Assembly: GCF_000015965.1 (NCBI RefSeq)
Contig: NC_009091.1
Location: forward strand, 1,426,001 to 1,490,000
Source of the DNA: Prochlorococcus marinus str. MIT 9301
Lineage (GTDB): Bacteria > Cyanobacteriota > Cyanobacteriia > PCC-6307 > Cyanobiaceae
Length of the DNA: 64,000 nt
Reading direction: 5' to 3'
Position 1 is the stretch's first letter. Every line of letters begins with the position of its first letter. Positions 50,349 to 59,557 of this stretch are shown here, piece by piece. Below the pieces are notes generated by a model. That model was not told the DNA's origin, made no database searches, and worked only from the letters and a program-made list of their open reading frames with translations. Position numbers and translations under genes: made by a program.

Positions 50349-50377
50349 ATTTCATTAGTTATTTACAAAATCATAAC

Positions 50378-51826
50378 CTAATCGAAAGGTAACATATAGT
50401 TAATTTTTTTTGAGGGTTGAATGTTTTGCAAAAGTAATCTTCCCCAGTTTCTTTTATTTACCCTTCCATCTAAAATTATTAACTTACCTGAATTTCTTCT
50501 TAAAGGAGAAACAGCTCTTTCAAGTTTTATTCTTGCTTGAGGAAGAAAGAAGTCTCTAAACCAATCCTGAGAAAGCTTGTTTTTATAAGAAACCGTAATT
50601 GCATTAATAGGTTCTGACATATTTGGAATCGGAAGTAAAGGAATGATAATTTGTTCTGGAATTTGAATTAAAAAAGAATTAATAATCCACCAATCAAAAC
50701 TAGAGCAAAGAATTTCATTTTTACCAGAGGGAATTGTCTCTAGCAATACCCTCTTCCCGTACTTAGAAGCTAATTCTGTAGCAAGGTTTGTTTTTAAATC
50801 AATATCATCAGATAAAACTACAGTCAAACCCTTTCTAAAAAGTATTAACTTTTTGCAAGTATCCAAGATTGAGTTAGTAAAAAGAGGATTATTAGGAAGC
50901 AACTGTTTAGGAGGTATATATAATTTAATCTTTTTCTCTTCAAAATTACTTTTAAAATTAATAACTAAGTCAATATCTAAACTAATTTTTTTTAGATACA
51001 TTTGGAAAAAATTATCTTTTCGCAATGCTGATAAAAAAACAAATTTATTATTCAAAAAAAGTTTCTTAATTTGAGAAAGTTCATCTATTGGCTGCAAATA
51101 CAAATTCCAATCTAAATTTATATCATTTAATTTTACCCAGCATGCCCAGCCTTGAGATAATGCTTTATTAACGCTAAAAAATTTATCTGAGAAAAAAGAA
51201 TTTTCATAAAAAAATTTTGAAAAGAAACTAATTTCATTTTCATCTAAATTGATATAACTATTTCCTAAGACCTTTCTCGAGAAAAACTTTTTCTTCAACG
51301 AATCATATACTTTTAAAAATTCTTGATTGATTAATTCAAATTCTTTAAAGTTTTTTGTCCAATCCTTTTTAAGTAAGGAAATCCTAAAGTGATTTTTTAA
51401 ATCCTCTTTTATATCCTCAATTCCAGAATAAACTATTCTATGGTTTGTAAAATTATAAAAATTGGGATCATTAAGTAAATCTTGAATTGTTATCAAGCGG
51501 ACATAATAATTTGAAAAAATAAATTGATCATTTTTGAAAATAAAATTAAAGCCTAGATTTTTCAATGAATCAATCTGAAATTGGCTTATAAATTGAATTT
51601 TTTCTCTAGATAAAATAAAAGTTGAATCCTCTTCCTTTAAAAATAGAGAAATCAAAATTGGAGGTAACCAATCATAGCTAGAGAAAATTTCTGAATTAAT
51701 TAAATATGTAGAATCATTTTCAATACATTTGGAAATTATCCTCCCAAAAGAATATATATGTTTCCAGCTAATACTTTGATCTTTCAAAAAAATTTTCAAA
51801 TATTGATGACTTAAAATTTCAAGCAT
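50378..51826 (-). CDS. Degenerate DinG-type helicase-like protein
   Basis: 482 aa. The C-terminal ~70 residues (DWFRDFFLPQARIKLERAV, SPLRRNSGKLIILDGRV, NKRNWGRLLLQNIQP) align with the DinG/XPD helicase C-terminal domain, including the motif VI region. No Walker A (GKT/S) or DEAH box is visible in the N-terminal half, and motif VI itself departs from QxxGRxxR. It is therefore probably not an active ATPase. Likely a cyanobacterial helicase-derived protein of unknown role; remote nucleic-acid binding is plausible. Very AT-rich, with many Phe, Ile and Lys residues. Confidence 0.6.
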   Translation of the reverse strand: MLEILSHQYLKIFLKDQSISWKHIYSFGRIISKCIENDSTYLINSEIFSSYDWLPPILISLFLKEEDSTFILSREKIQFISQFQIDSLKNLGFNFIFKNDQFIFSNYYVRLITIQDLLNDPNFYNFTNHRIVYSGIEDIKEDLKNHFRISLLKKDWTKNFKEFELINQEFLKVYDSLKKKFFSRKVLGNSYINLDENEISFFSKFFYENSFFSDKFFSVNKALSQGWACWVKLNDINLDWNLYLQPIDELSQIKKLFLNNKFVFLSALRKDNFFQMYLKKISLDIDLVINFKSNFEEKKIKLYIPPKQLLPNNPLFTNSILDTCKKLILFRKGLTVVLSDDIDLKTNLATELASKYGKRVLLETIPSGKNEILCSSFDWWIINSFLIQIPEQIIIPLLPIPNMSEPINAITVSYKNKLSQDWFRDFFLPQARIKLERAVSPLRRNSGKLIILDGRVNKRNWGRLLLQNIQPSKKINYMLPFD

Positions 51827-51922
51827 TTATAATTTATTTAATTTCAAATACATACAAAAATTTATGAACCTAATATACAAAAAATTGGTATCAATATAAG
51901 AGGGTCTTGAATTAATCAATCA

Positions 51923-52762
51923 ATGAAAATTGGAATAGTAGGATTAGGGTTAATTGGCGGTTCTTTAGGATTAAAACTCCAAAGTCTAAACCATACAATT
52001 TATGGAATAGCAAATAATGAATTTAATGAAAAAAAAGCTAAAGATAAAAAACTTGCAAATTATGTTAGCTGTGATCTGAGCTTATTAAAAAAATGTGAGC
52101 TAATAATTTTGGCATTGCCTATCAAAGATTTGATCAATCCTTCACAACGATTAGTAGCATCAATACCACAGGAGACAATACTAACTGATGTAGGCTCTGT
52201 TAAAGAACCAATTGTAAATACATGGGAAAATTTACATCCTCTATTTATTGGATCTCATCCAATGGCAGGAACAGAAAGAAAAGGAGTTGATTCAGGTTTT
52301 GAAGGTCTTTTCAAAAATTCAAAATGGATTATTACCCCAACACAAAATAGTGATTTAAATGCAGTCAGAACCATTTCCAAGCTAATAACTTCAATGGATT
52401 GTGAAATTTGCCAAGCTTCGCCAAAAGAGCATGATGAAGCAGTATCTCTAATTTCTCATTTACCTATATTTGTAGCTTCTGCCTTAATTCAAACTGCGCA
52501 TACAAACAATAATCAATCTTTATTAGATCTCAAACAGAAACTGGCTGCTACAGGGTTTGCTGATACTTCCAGAGTTGGCGGCGGTAATGAACAACTTGGT
52601 TTAGATTTAGCTATTAATAATCAGATTAATGTCTTAAATGCCATAAATAATTTTAAAAATAATCTCAATATACTAGAGTCTCTTATTAAAGAAAAAAATT
52701 GGGAGTTACTTTCTAGCAAACTTGCTGAAGCAAAAGAAATCAGAAAAAATTTTATAAACTAA
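51923..52762 (+). CDS. tyrA: Prephenate/arogenate dehydrogenase
   Basis: 279 aa. The NAD(P)-binding motif [13 protein letters not shown] begins at residue 7; [30 protein letters not shown] and [12 protein letters not shown] are TyrA signatures. Cyanobacterial TyrA usually prefers arogenate and NADP. There is no chorismate mutase or ACT domain. Overlaps the convergent crtD-like gene by 11 bp. Complements pheA at 2.1 kb in this window. Confidence 0.95.
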   Translation: MKIGIVGLGLIGGSLGLKLQSLNHTIYGIANNEFNEKKAKDKKLANYVSCDLSLLKKCELIILALPIKDLINPSQRLVASIPQETILTDVGSVKEPIVNTWENLHPLFIGSHPMAGTERKGVDSGFEGLFKNSKWIITPTQNSDLNAVRTISKLITSMDCEICQASPKEHDEAVSLISHLPIFVASALIQTAHTNNNQSLLDLKQKLAATGFADTSRVGGGNEQLGLDLAINNQINVLNAINNFKNNLNILESLIKEKNWELLSSKLAEAKEIRKNFIN

Positions 52763-54257
52763 AATTTTTTATACCTCTAGAAGCTAAAATTTGCCTTGAA
52801 ACCATTAATGCAGACTGACTAACACCTGCAGTGCCCTCTCCAGGATAAATCGAATCTCCACATAGCCATAAACCTTCAAAAGGTGTCCTACTTGATAGTC
52901 CAAATAAACCAAAAATATCAGGATTCTGGCCAAGCCCACCTACTATTCCATTAGGTCTATTTGTCCATTTTTCAAATCCCAATGGAGTTGCTAATTCCCT
53001 ATGTAGCCAATTTTCAGGATCAATATCAAATTGACTTTCCAATTCAAGCGATAATTTTTTCATGAAATCATTTTTCTTTTTTAAATAAGTTTGTTTATCT
53101 AGATCAAACCAATTTTTAGTCTTGGTAAAGATACTCGCGATTAAAGTAACCTCACCATTAGGTGCTCTTCCATCACCATCATCACTAATAGATACAAATA
53201 CCGAAGTAAATTCTTTGGACACAAATTGATAATGATTGGAGAAAGTTTTTTTAATATGTTCTCTTTTTAATGCTGAATAAAAAACTACAGCTCCACTTGG
53301 ATCAGGCAAATTATTGATTCGATTTTGATACTTCTTTTTTCTTTTTAAAGGATCTTTCAAATGATTGAGCAAAGATTGTGGAGGCGCGGTATAAATCAAA
53401 TCTTTTGCTTGGTAAATAAAAGATTTTTTTTTCGAATTAGCAGATACTTTCCAACACATATTTTCCTCATCAAAATTTATAGAATTAACTTTTTGTCCAA
53501 AAATTAGATTAGCTTCAGTTTTCCTCAATGAACTTTCTAATGATTCACTTAAAGACTGCATAGATTTTTTAAGATGCCACAGACCATGTGGCTGTTGACA
53601 CATTTGAAGAACAGTAGATCCATATAATGCGGCTGTATTATGAACGTCCTCTTGAGAATAAAGTTTTAATTGAAGATTTAAGAATTTTATCAAGCGCTCA
53701 TTATTGGATAATCCACATATTCGCAACAAATCAAAAATAGTTGATTTTAGTAAGATACCTGTGACGAGATTCGACGGTACTAGTGCTTTAAGAAGTTGAG
53801 AAAAATCCCAAAAATTACTTACTGGTAATACAGGATTATTGTTGGCAAATATCCAATTACTTTGATGAATGAGAGCACAAAGCTTCCAAAATTTACCACT
53901 CCCTGGAAACTGCATTTCTTGTTCAGCAATCCATTTACTTTTTTCATACCAAATAGGTATGGGCTTACCTCCATCATTTAAATCAACTATGCAAGCAGGA
54001 TCTAAAATTGTCGCTTCAGGAGATGGAATATCTAAAAAATTAAAAATTCTCGAATGTATTCCTCCTTTCTCTAAACCCGCAACTTGAGTTGCACCAACAT
54101 CAAAAATATAATTTTTTCTTTTGAAAGTACCTGCACATCCTCCTGATTGAGTATGAGATTCGATTAAATTAACTGATAAACCTTGTTTTGATAAAATCGC
54201 AGCAGAAGTTAATCCTGCTATACCCGCGCCAACAACAATAACTTCGGAATTTCTCAT
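52752..54257 (-). CDS. CrtD/CrtISO-type FAD-dependent carotenoid oxidoreductase
   Basis: About 501 aa from the ATG at 54257 ([12 protein letters not shown]); a longer start at 54278 would invade the divergent gene. The FAD-binding motif [17 protein letters not shown] lies at the N-terminus and the C-terminal [22 protein letters not shown] motif closes the FAD site, as in phytoene desaturase relatives. It fits the cyanobacterial C-3',4' desaturase (CrtD) family; carotene isomerase CrtH is the main alternative. The start codon lies 5 bp from the divergent fructosamine-kinase-like ATG. Confidence 0.8.
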   Translation of the reverse strand: MRNSEVIVVGAGIAGLTSAAILSKQGLSVNLIESHTQSGGCAGTFKRKNYIFDVGATQVAGLEKGGIHSRIFNFLDIPSPEATILDPACIVDLNDGGKPIPIWYEKSKWIAEQEMQFPGSGKFWKLCALIHQSNWIFANNNPVLPVSNFWDFSQLLKALVPSNLVTGILLKSTIFDLLRICGLSNNERLIKFLNLQLKLYSQEDVHNTAALYGSTVLQMCQQPHGLWHLKKSMQSLSESLESSLRKTEANLIFGQKVNSINFDEENMCWKVSANSKKKSFIYQAKDLIYTAPPQSLLNHLKDPLKRKKKYQNRINNLPDPSGAVVFYSALKREHIKKTFSNHYQFVSKEFTSVFVSISDDGDGRAPNGEVTLIASIFTKTKNWFDLDKQTYLKKKNDFMKKLSLELESQFDIDPENWLHRELATPLGFEKWTNRPNGIVGGLGQNPDIFGLFGLSSRTPFEGLWLCGDSIYPGEGTAGVSQSALMVSRQILASRGIKNFSL

Positions 54258-54262
54258 TGAAA

Positions 54263-55141
54263 ATGCAAAAATTATCACCCATTGAAGTTAACGAAATTTG
54301 TGATGAATTAGGTGAAACCTATCCAAAAAGTATTGAACAAGTACATGGAGGTGACATTCATAGTGCCTGGCAAATAGAATTCTCAAACAGAAAGTTATTC
54401 CTTAAAAAAAATATTAGAAACAAAAAATTTCTTGAATTTGAAAAATATTGCCTTCAAAATTTGAGAAAGTTTATTAATCAAGAAAACTTAGTTGTTCCTG
54501 AAGTTATTGCATATAAAAATATTAAAAATGTAGAAATTCTCTTAATTGAATGGATAGATATGCATAACTCTGACCAAAAAAAGCTTGGAAAAGGTTTGGG
54601 TGAAATGCACCTAAAATCAGCTGAATCTAATCCCAAAATGTTTGGGTCTCCAGTTGAGGGTTTTATCGGAACAACAGATCAGAAAAAAGGCTGGAAAGAT
54701 AATTGGATAGATTGTTTTTTAAACTTAAGAATAATACCTCAATTATTACTTCTTGAATCGACGATTTTAGATAAAGAAACTATAAATAAAGTTCAAGATA
54801 AAATTAAATCAGAATTACTTAATCATAAACCAATAAATTCTCTAGTTCATGGTGATTTATGGTCAGGAAATGTAGGAACAGAAAAAAATGGTAAGGGAGT
54901 TATCTTTGACCCTGCATCTTGGTGGGCAGATAATGAGGTAGATTTAGCTATGACGAAGCTATTTGGAGGTTTTAGAAAAGAATTTTATGAAGAATATCAT
55001 AGAATTCTTCCTATAAAAAACGGATTTGAAAAAAGAATTATTATTTATAATTTTTACCACATATTGAATCATGCCAATATGTTTGGAGGAGGGTATTTAA
55101 AGCAAGTTAAAGATTACGTAAAAGCAATACTAAATATGTAA
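54263..55141 (+). CDS. Fructosamine-kinase family protein
   Basis: 292 aa from ATG 54263 (TTG at 54257 adds two residues). The kinase-like fold is indicated by [34 protein letters not shown] and the catalytic loop [12 protein letters not shown] with [16 protein letters not shown] supplying the metal-binding acids. Proteins of this family phosphorylate sugars attached to amines (fructosamine or ribulosamine), reversing glycation. A repair role for glycated protein in a photosynthetic cell is plausible but inferred. Confidence 0.87.
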   Translation: MQKLSPIEVNEICDELGETYPKSIEQVHGGDIHSAWQIEFSNRKLFLKKNIRNKKFLEFEKYCLQNLRKFINQENLVVPEVIAYKNIKNVEILLIEWIDMHNSDQKKLGKGLGEMHLKSAESNPKMFGSPVEGFIGTTDQKKGWKDNWIDCFLNLRIIPQLLLLESTILDKETINKVQDKIKSELLNHKPINSLVHGDLWSGNVGTEKNGKGVIFDPASWWADNEVDLAMTKLFGGFRKEFYEEYHRILPIKNGFEKRIIIYNFYHILNHANMFGGGYLKQVKDYVKAILNM

Positions 55142-55149
55142 ATCTTTAA

Positions 55150-55515
55150 CTAACCTAAATATGTCTTTTTAAGATTTTGTAGCTTATCCAAAACAGCTTC
55201 ACGATTTTCACTGGTACGAAGATTTTGCCAGCTCCACTGACCAACAACAATGACGCCTAATAATTCTAGTAAACCAGGGAGAATTGGGAAAAAGTTTATC
55301 GTGTCAATGACAACTTTTATTATTATCTGAGCAATTACGACAACAGCTATTATGCCTGCCGCCTTGCCATACTTACCCATTTGAGTCCAATCAACATTAC
55401 CAAGGGTTTCATTGACTTTTCCCATAACATCAGAGTACTTCTCTGAAAAGCTTTTGGTTTCTGAGCTTGTATCGGAGCCGGAGTCTTGATTTGACTCTGG
55501 AGTGTTATCACTCAT
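55150..55515 (-). CDS. CAAD/CURT1-like thylakoid protein
   Basis: 121 aa. An acidic Ser/Asp-rich N-terminus, an amphipathic helix (KYGKAAGIIAVVVIAQIII) and two membrane segments (about residues 55-75 and 80-100) precede WSWQNLRTSENREAVLDKL. This is the CAAD domain shared by cyanobacterial aminoacyl-tRNA synthetases and CURT1 thylakoid-curvature proteins; the length and stand-alone form fit the CURT1-type. A role in thylakoid membrane shape is inferred. Convergent with the fructosamine-kinase-like gene, 8 bp apart. Confidence 0.8.
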   Translation of the reverse strand: MSDNTPESNQDSGSDTSSETKSFSEKYSDVMGKVNETLGNVDWTQMGKYGKAAGIIAVVVIAQIIIKVVIDTINFFPILPGLLELLGVIVVGQWSWQNLRTSENREAVLDKLQNLKKTYLG

Positions 55516-55809
55516 GAATTCAGTAAACTTAATATATGAACCAGACAGTATCGGAAAAAACGTCTGTTGACTACCTTTTTGTTGTGTAAAATTCCGAACC
55601 GAAACATTTTGTATTTTTTTATAGACGTTGTTATAAATAGTTTCTGGAGATATTTAAACTTAAAATTGATTTATAAAAACTTCACATTATCGTCTAGCTC
55701 TAACAAAAACATTAATAAATCACATTAATACGAGAAATTTAAAAGACTAAAATTTTTATTTTAATTATTATGTTTTTAAAGTTTAGCTTGCAAAAATTTA
55801 AGTATAAAT
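55516..55809. other. 294-bp divergent spacer with inverted repeats
   Basis: Between the CAAD gene and the MoeB-like gene. CAGAC/GTCTG (55542-55546, 55562-55566) and TCGGAA/TTCCGA arms (starting near 55551 and 55592) could fold in the CAAD-gene leader on the minus strand. No coding sequence or recognisable RNA family was found; the remainder is plain AT-rich DNA. Confidence 0.35.
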
Positions 55810-56955
55810 ATGTCCAACGATATCAAATTTAACTTCTTAAGCTCTGATGAAGAAGAAAGATATCAAAAACATTTAACCCTTAAAGAAATAGGTTATGAGG
55901 GTCAACTAAATCTTAAAAACAGCTCAGTATTATGCATTGGAGCAGGTGGACTTGGGTCTTCGGTTTTGCTTTATCTTGCCGCAACAGGAATTGGGAGGAT
56001 TGGAATCGTAGATAACGATCAAGTCGAAAAGTCTAATCTCCAGAGACAGATAATTCATGAAACAAAAACTATTGGCAATCTGAAAATTGATTCTGCCAAG
56101 GAAAGAATTAAAAAATTGAATCCTAATTGTGAAATATTAACCTTTCCAGAAAGAATTAATCCTAAAAATGCCCTTGAATTAATAAATAAGTTTGATGTTA
56201 TTTGTGATTGCTCGGATAACTTTAGTACAAGATATTTGATAAATGATTCATGTCTGATATTAAATAAACCCCTTGTATTTGGAAGTGTACAAGGCTTCGA
56301 AGGACAAGTAAGTGTTTTCAATTTATACAAAAATAGTCCTAATTTAAGAGACTTACTTCCAGAATCACCTTCAAAAAATGCTGCCCCTAGTTGTGCAGAA
56401 TACGGCGTTGTAGGCGTTTCAACAGGTTTAATAGGAATTCTTCAGGTTAATGAAATAATCAAAATCATTTTGAAAAAAGGTGAAACTTTGGATGGGAAAA
56501 TTTTAATTTTTGATCTATTAAAGATGAATATAAAAAAATTAACTCTTAAAAGTGATCAGTTAAATAAACGAATTAAAAATCTGTCTCAAAATGAGGACTT
56601 CTATAATAGCGATGAATATTGTGAAAAAAATAATGAAATTAATACTATTAATGCTAATGACTTTAATAATTTATATAAAGCAAAACGCAACAAAATTCTT
56701 TTAATTGATGTTAGAGAAAATGAAGAATTTTCTACTTCTGCAATAGAGGGATCTATATCAATTCCCTTAAGGCATTTGGACCAAAATTCTGACTTAAAAT
56801 TTATTCAGAAAGAAAGTTTAGGCAAAGAGGTTTTCACTATATGTAAATCGGGGAAACGTTCTGAAGAAGCATCAAGAATCTTGTCTAAATTCAAAATTCA
56901 GTCAAGATCTATTGAAGGCGGCATTGAAAAGGTAAGAAAAATATTGTGCAACTAA
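55810..56955 (+). CDS. MoeB/ThiF-type adenylyltransferase with C-terminal rhodanese domain
   Basis: 381 aa. Residues about 14-245 are an E1-like adenylation domain: CIGAGGLGSSVLLYLAATG binds ATP, KSNLQRQIIHE carries the conserved Arg, and PSCAEYGVVGVSTGLIG holds the active-site loop. Residues about 285-381 are a rhodanese domain with DVRENEEFSTSAIEGSISIP and the Cys345 loop ICKSGKRS. It activates a ubiquitin-like sulfur carrier (MoaD, ThiS or similar) and loads sulfur. The CxxC zinc ligands of E. coli MoeB are missing: NLRD (178-181) stands in their place. Which carrier it serves cannot be told. Confidence 0.85.
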   Translation: MSNDIKFNFLSSDEEERYQKHLTLKEIGYEGQLNLKNSSVLCIGAGGLGSSVLLYLAATGIGRIGIVDNDQVEKSNLQRQIIHETKTIGNLKIDSAKERIKKLNPNCEILTFPERINPKNALELINKFDVICDCSDNFSTRYLINDSCLILNKPLVFGSVQGFEGQVSVFNLYKNSPNLRDLLPESPSKNAAPSCAEYGVVGVSTGLIGILQVNEIIKIILKKGETLDGKILIFDLLKMNIKKLTLKSDQLNKRIKNLSQNEDFYNSDEYCEKNNEINTINANDFNNLYKAKRNKILLIDVRENEEFSTSAIEGSISIPLRHLDQNSDLKFIQKESLGKEVFTICKSGKRSEEASRILSKFKIQSRSIEGGIEKVRKILCN

Positions 56956-56970
56956 TAATTTTAAGAATAT

Positions 56971-58131
56971 TTAGTAATCTACACCTCTTTTCAAATCAAC
57001 TCCAACATTTGCATAATGCTTATGACAAACCATTTCAGAGTAGACATCAGCAAGATCAAAATATGAAGGTTCATTTTTACATCTCCCAGTAATAACAACT
57101 TCTGTGTCTGCTGGTTTTTTTAAGAGTGTTTGATGTATCGATTCAACAGGTAGCAACTCTAAATCAACTGTTGGATTCAATTCATCTAATATGATTGTTT
57201 TATACAACCCAGACAAAATAGCAGCTTTAGCAATTTCCCATGCTCTTTCAGCCTCAACATAATCAATCGGTTGTTGCTGCCCTCTCCAGACGATAGCATC
57301 TCTGCCTGAACGCAAATGATCTACTAAATGAGGGTAACTCTCTCTCAAAGCTTCTATGGCAGCATCTTCGGTATAACCATTCCCACCTTTTAACCACTGT
57401 AGTATTAAAACTCTATGACTTTTATCTTGAGATATTCCTTTACCGATAGCTTGAAGAGCCTTACCAAGTGCACTTGTGGATTTACCCTTTCCTTCACCTG
57501 TATAAATCTCAATTCCACCACTAGAACTACTTTGTCTGGTTTGTGTTGATAAGTTTCCTGTCAAACGTGGTCTCATTTCTGAATGGAGTTGGGATATTCT
57601 TACCAAAGCGGAAGGGGCTGCCCTTCCAGTAATAATTATTTCTAATCCATCTGGACGATTTTGAAGAGACTCAACTACTTCATTGATATTAAGCATTCCT
57701 AAATCAAGAACTGGATTCAACTCATCTAGTACAACAACAGAATAAAGAGAACTAGCAATTGCTCCTTTAGCGATATTCCAACCTCTCTCAGCCTCACCAA
57801 CATCAAACTTTGTGACTTGGTCAGCAGTAAAAAATTCAGATCTTCCTGTCCTAACATGGTCAATTAAGTGTGGAAAGCCTCTTTGCAAAGCCTCTATAGC
57901 CGAATCCTCGTCGTATGGCCTCTCAGGACCTTTTAAAAATCTTAGAAGTAAAACTCTTGACTGTCTTTTTTCGCATATACCTAATCCTATTGTTCTGAGA
58001 ACTACTCCCAAAGCAGCCTGACTTTTTCCCTTACCCTCTCCATCATAAATATGTAATTGACCTTTTGATCTTTCCTGACTGTCACTTGCAGTGACAATGC
58101 CAATTCCTCTATTTCTACTCGTATTCGCCAA
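56971..58131 (-). CDS. cobO: Tandem-domain corrinoid adenosyltransferase (CobO/BtuR)
   Basis: 386 aa with two BtuR-like domains. Domain 1 (about 24-190) has P-loop GEGKGKS (31-37), LDELNP (135-140) and ITGR (167-170). Domain 2 (about 205-386) has P-loop GEGKGKS (212-218), LDELNP (315-320), ITGR (347-350) and the family's closing KHYANVGVDLKRGVDY. Domain 1 lacks this last segment. The enzyme puts the 5'-deoxyadenosyl group on cobalt in cob(I)yrinate diamide. Both nucleotide-binding loops look intact. Fits the corrinoid pathway with cobJ at 25.4 kb. Confidence 0.9.
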   Translation of the reverse strand: MANTSRNRGIGIVTASDSQERSKGQLHIYDGEGKGKSQAALGVVLRTIGLGICEKRQSRVLLLRFLKGPERPYDEDSAIEALQRGFPHLIDHVRTGRSEFFTADQVTKFDVGEAERGWNIAKGAIASSLYSVVVLDELNPVLDLGMLNINEVVESLQNRPDGLEIIITGRAAPSALVRISQLHSEMRPRLTGNLSTQTRQSSSSGGIEIYTGEGKGKSTSALGKALQAIGKGISQDKSHRVLILQWLKGGNGYTEDAAIEALRESYPHLVDHLRSGRDAIVWRGQQQPIDYVEAERAWEIAKAAILSGLYKTIILDELNPTVDLELLPVESIHQTLLKKPADTEVVITGRCKNEPSYFDLADVYSEMVCHKHYANVGVDLKRGVDY

Positions 58132-58239
58132 TTGAACAAAATTAGTAAATTTAATCTAAGATATAGATAAGAATATTATTAAAGATTTAATAATAAATTC
58201 AACCTATTCATAGGTAATTTGAATTTTAAAGTAATTAGC

Positions 58240-59064
58240 ATGTTCAATCAACTAGAAATTCTCTCTGATGAACAAAGTGAAAAGCTTTATACAATTAGAA
58301 GATACATTAAGAATCTTGATAGTGTTTGTATTGCTTATTCCGGAGGAGTTGACAGTACATTAGTAGCATCATTAGCATTCGAGCAATTAGGCAGCAAAGC
58401 AATTGCTATAACTGGTGTTTCTCCTGCGTTAGCCAATACTCTTCGTGAAGAAGCAAGGAGGCAAGCAAAATGGATTGGAGTAAAGCATTTAGAAATTAAA
58501 ACATCTGAATTGGACCAATCAAGTTATAGTAAAAATCCTAAGGATAGGTGCTTTGCATGCAAAAAAGAGCTTCACAAACATACAACCTACCTCTCTAAAA
58601 AACTTAATTACAAGATTGTTTTAGATGGAGTCAATTTGGATGATCTTAAAGATTACAGACCAGGTATGCAAGCCTCAAAACAAGCAGGAGTTATCTCTCC
58701 CCTTGCAAAATTTAAAGTTTCAAAACAAGACATTAGGGATATATCAAGAGCATTGGGTTTTCCTTGGTGGGATAAACCTGCTCAACCTTGCTTATCATCA
58801 AGATTTCCTTATGGCCATGAAATAACTAATGAAAGGCTAAAAATGGTTGAAAAAGCAGAAGAATATCTTAAAGACTGTGGATTATCGGAGGTTAGAGTTA
58901 GATGCCAAGGCTTAACTGCAAGAATAGAAATTCCCAAAGATGAATTAAAGCATTTTTTTACCAAATATAATTTTAGTGAGTTAGTTCAATATTTTTCTAA
59001 TTTAGGATTTAATTGCACAAGTTTAGATCTTGAGGGACTAGTAAGCGGAAAATTAAATAGGTAA
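58240..59064 (+). CDS. larE: LarE-like ATP-dependent sulfur transferase
   Basis: 274 aa from ATG 58240; TTG 58219 would add 7 residues. PP-loop ATP pyrophosphatase motif AYSGGVDSTLVASLA; CFACKKE (Cys104, Cys107) and PAQPCLSSRFPYG (Cys184). LarE adenylates pyridinium dicarboxylate mononucleotide and donates sulfur to make the nickel pincer cofactor; forms with three cysteines bind a 4Fe-4S cluster instead of sacrificing one Cys. All three cysteines are here, so the catalytic type is inferred. larB and larC are not adjacent, so the target may differ. Convergent with speD, 6 bp apart. Confidence 0.78.
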   Translation: MFNQLEILSDEQSEKLYTIRRYIKNLDSVCIAYSGGVDSTLVASLAFEQLGSKAIAITGVSPALANTLREEARRQAKWIGVKHLEIKTSELDQSSYSKNPKDRCFACKKELHKHTTYLSKKLNYKIVLDGVNLDDLKDYRPGMQASKQAGVISPLAKFKVSKQDIRDISRALGFPWWDKPAQPCLSSRFPYGHEITNERLKMVEKAEEYLKDCGLSEVRVRCQGLTARIEIPKDELKHFFTKYNFSELVQYFSNLGFNCTSLDLEGLVSGKLNR

Positions 59065-59070
59065 ATATTG

Positions 59071-59505
59071 TCAAACAACTGTTCTGATCTGTTTAGAGAC
59101 TGCTGAAGGTGGATTTCGCTCAATGACACGCAAAGAATGTTCTTTAGCCATCAAAGATTCAATTAAATATTGACTAGCCAGTTCAGGCATCATATTTTTA
59201 CCACATGTAAAAATATCGACTGCCGAATAATTAGATTCAGGCCAAGTATGTATTGAAATATGAGATTCTGCCAGTAATGCAATTGCAGTAACCCCATGAG
59301 GCTCAAATTTATTACTAATCAAATTCAAAATGGTTGCATTTGCCAATTTAGCAGCTCTATTTAAAATACATCGTAAAAAGGATTCATCATTTAATTTTTC
59401 GCGATCGCATCTATAAAGTTCCAACAAAAGGTGTTTACTTTGATGACTTAATTTTTGCTCATTACTTAACGAACTTAAAATTTGACTTTTTTTGTAGATT
59501 TCCAT
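59071..59505 (-). CDS. speD: S-adenosylmethionine decarboxylase proenzyme
   Basis: 144 aa. Makes decarboxylated SAM for spermidine synthesis. LLAESHISIHTWPESNYSAVD holds the self-cleavage site at Glu80-Ser81, where the serine becomes the pyruvoyl group, and the FTCG with Cys101 supplies the catalytic acid. The N-terminal ~25 residues are longer than in typical short SpeD. No polyamine propyltransferase gene is in the window. Confidence 0.95.
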   Translation of the reverse strand: MEIYKKSQILSSLSNEQKLSHQSKHLLLELYRCDREKLNDESFLRCILNRAAKLANATILNLISNKFEPHGVTAIALLAESHISIHTWPESNYSAVDIFTCGKNMMPELASQYLIESLMAKEHSLRVIERNPPSAVSKQIRTVV

Positions 59506-59557
59506 TTAAGAAATTTATATGAAATTAAGATTAGCTAAAAATAATGCCTTTTAAAAA

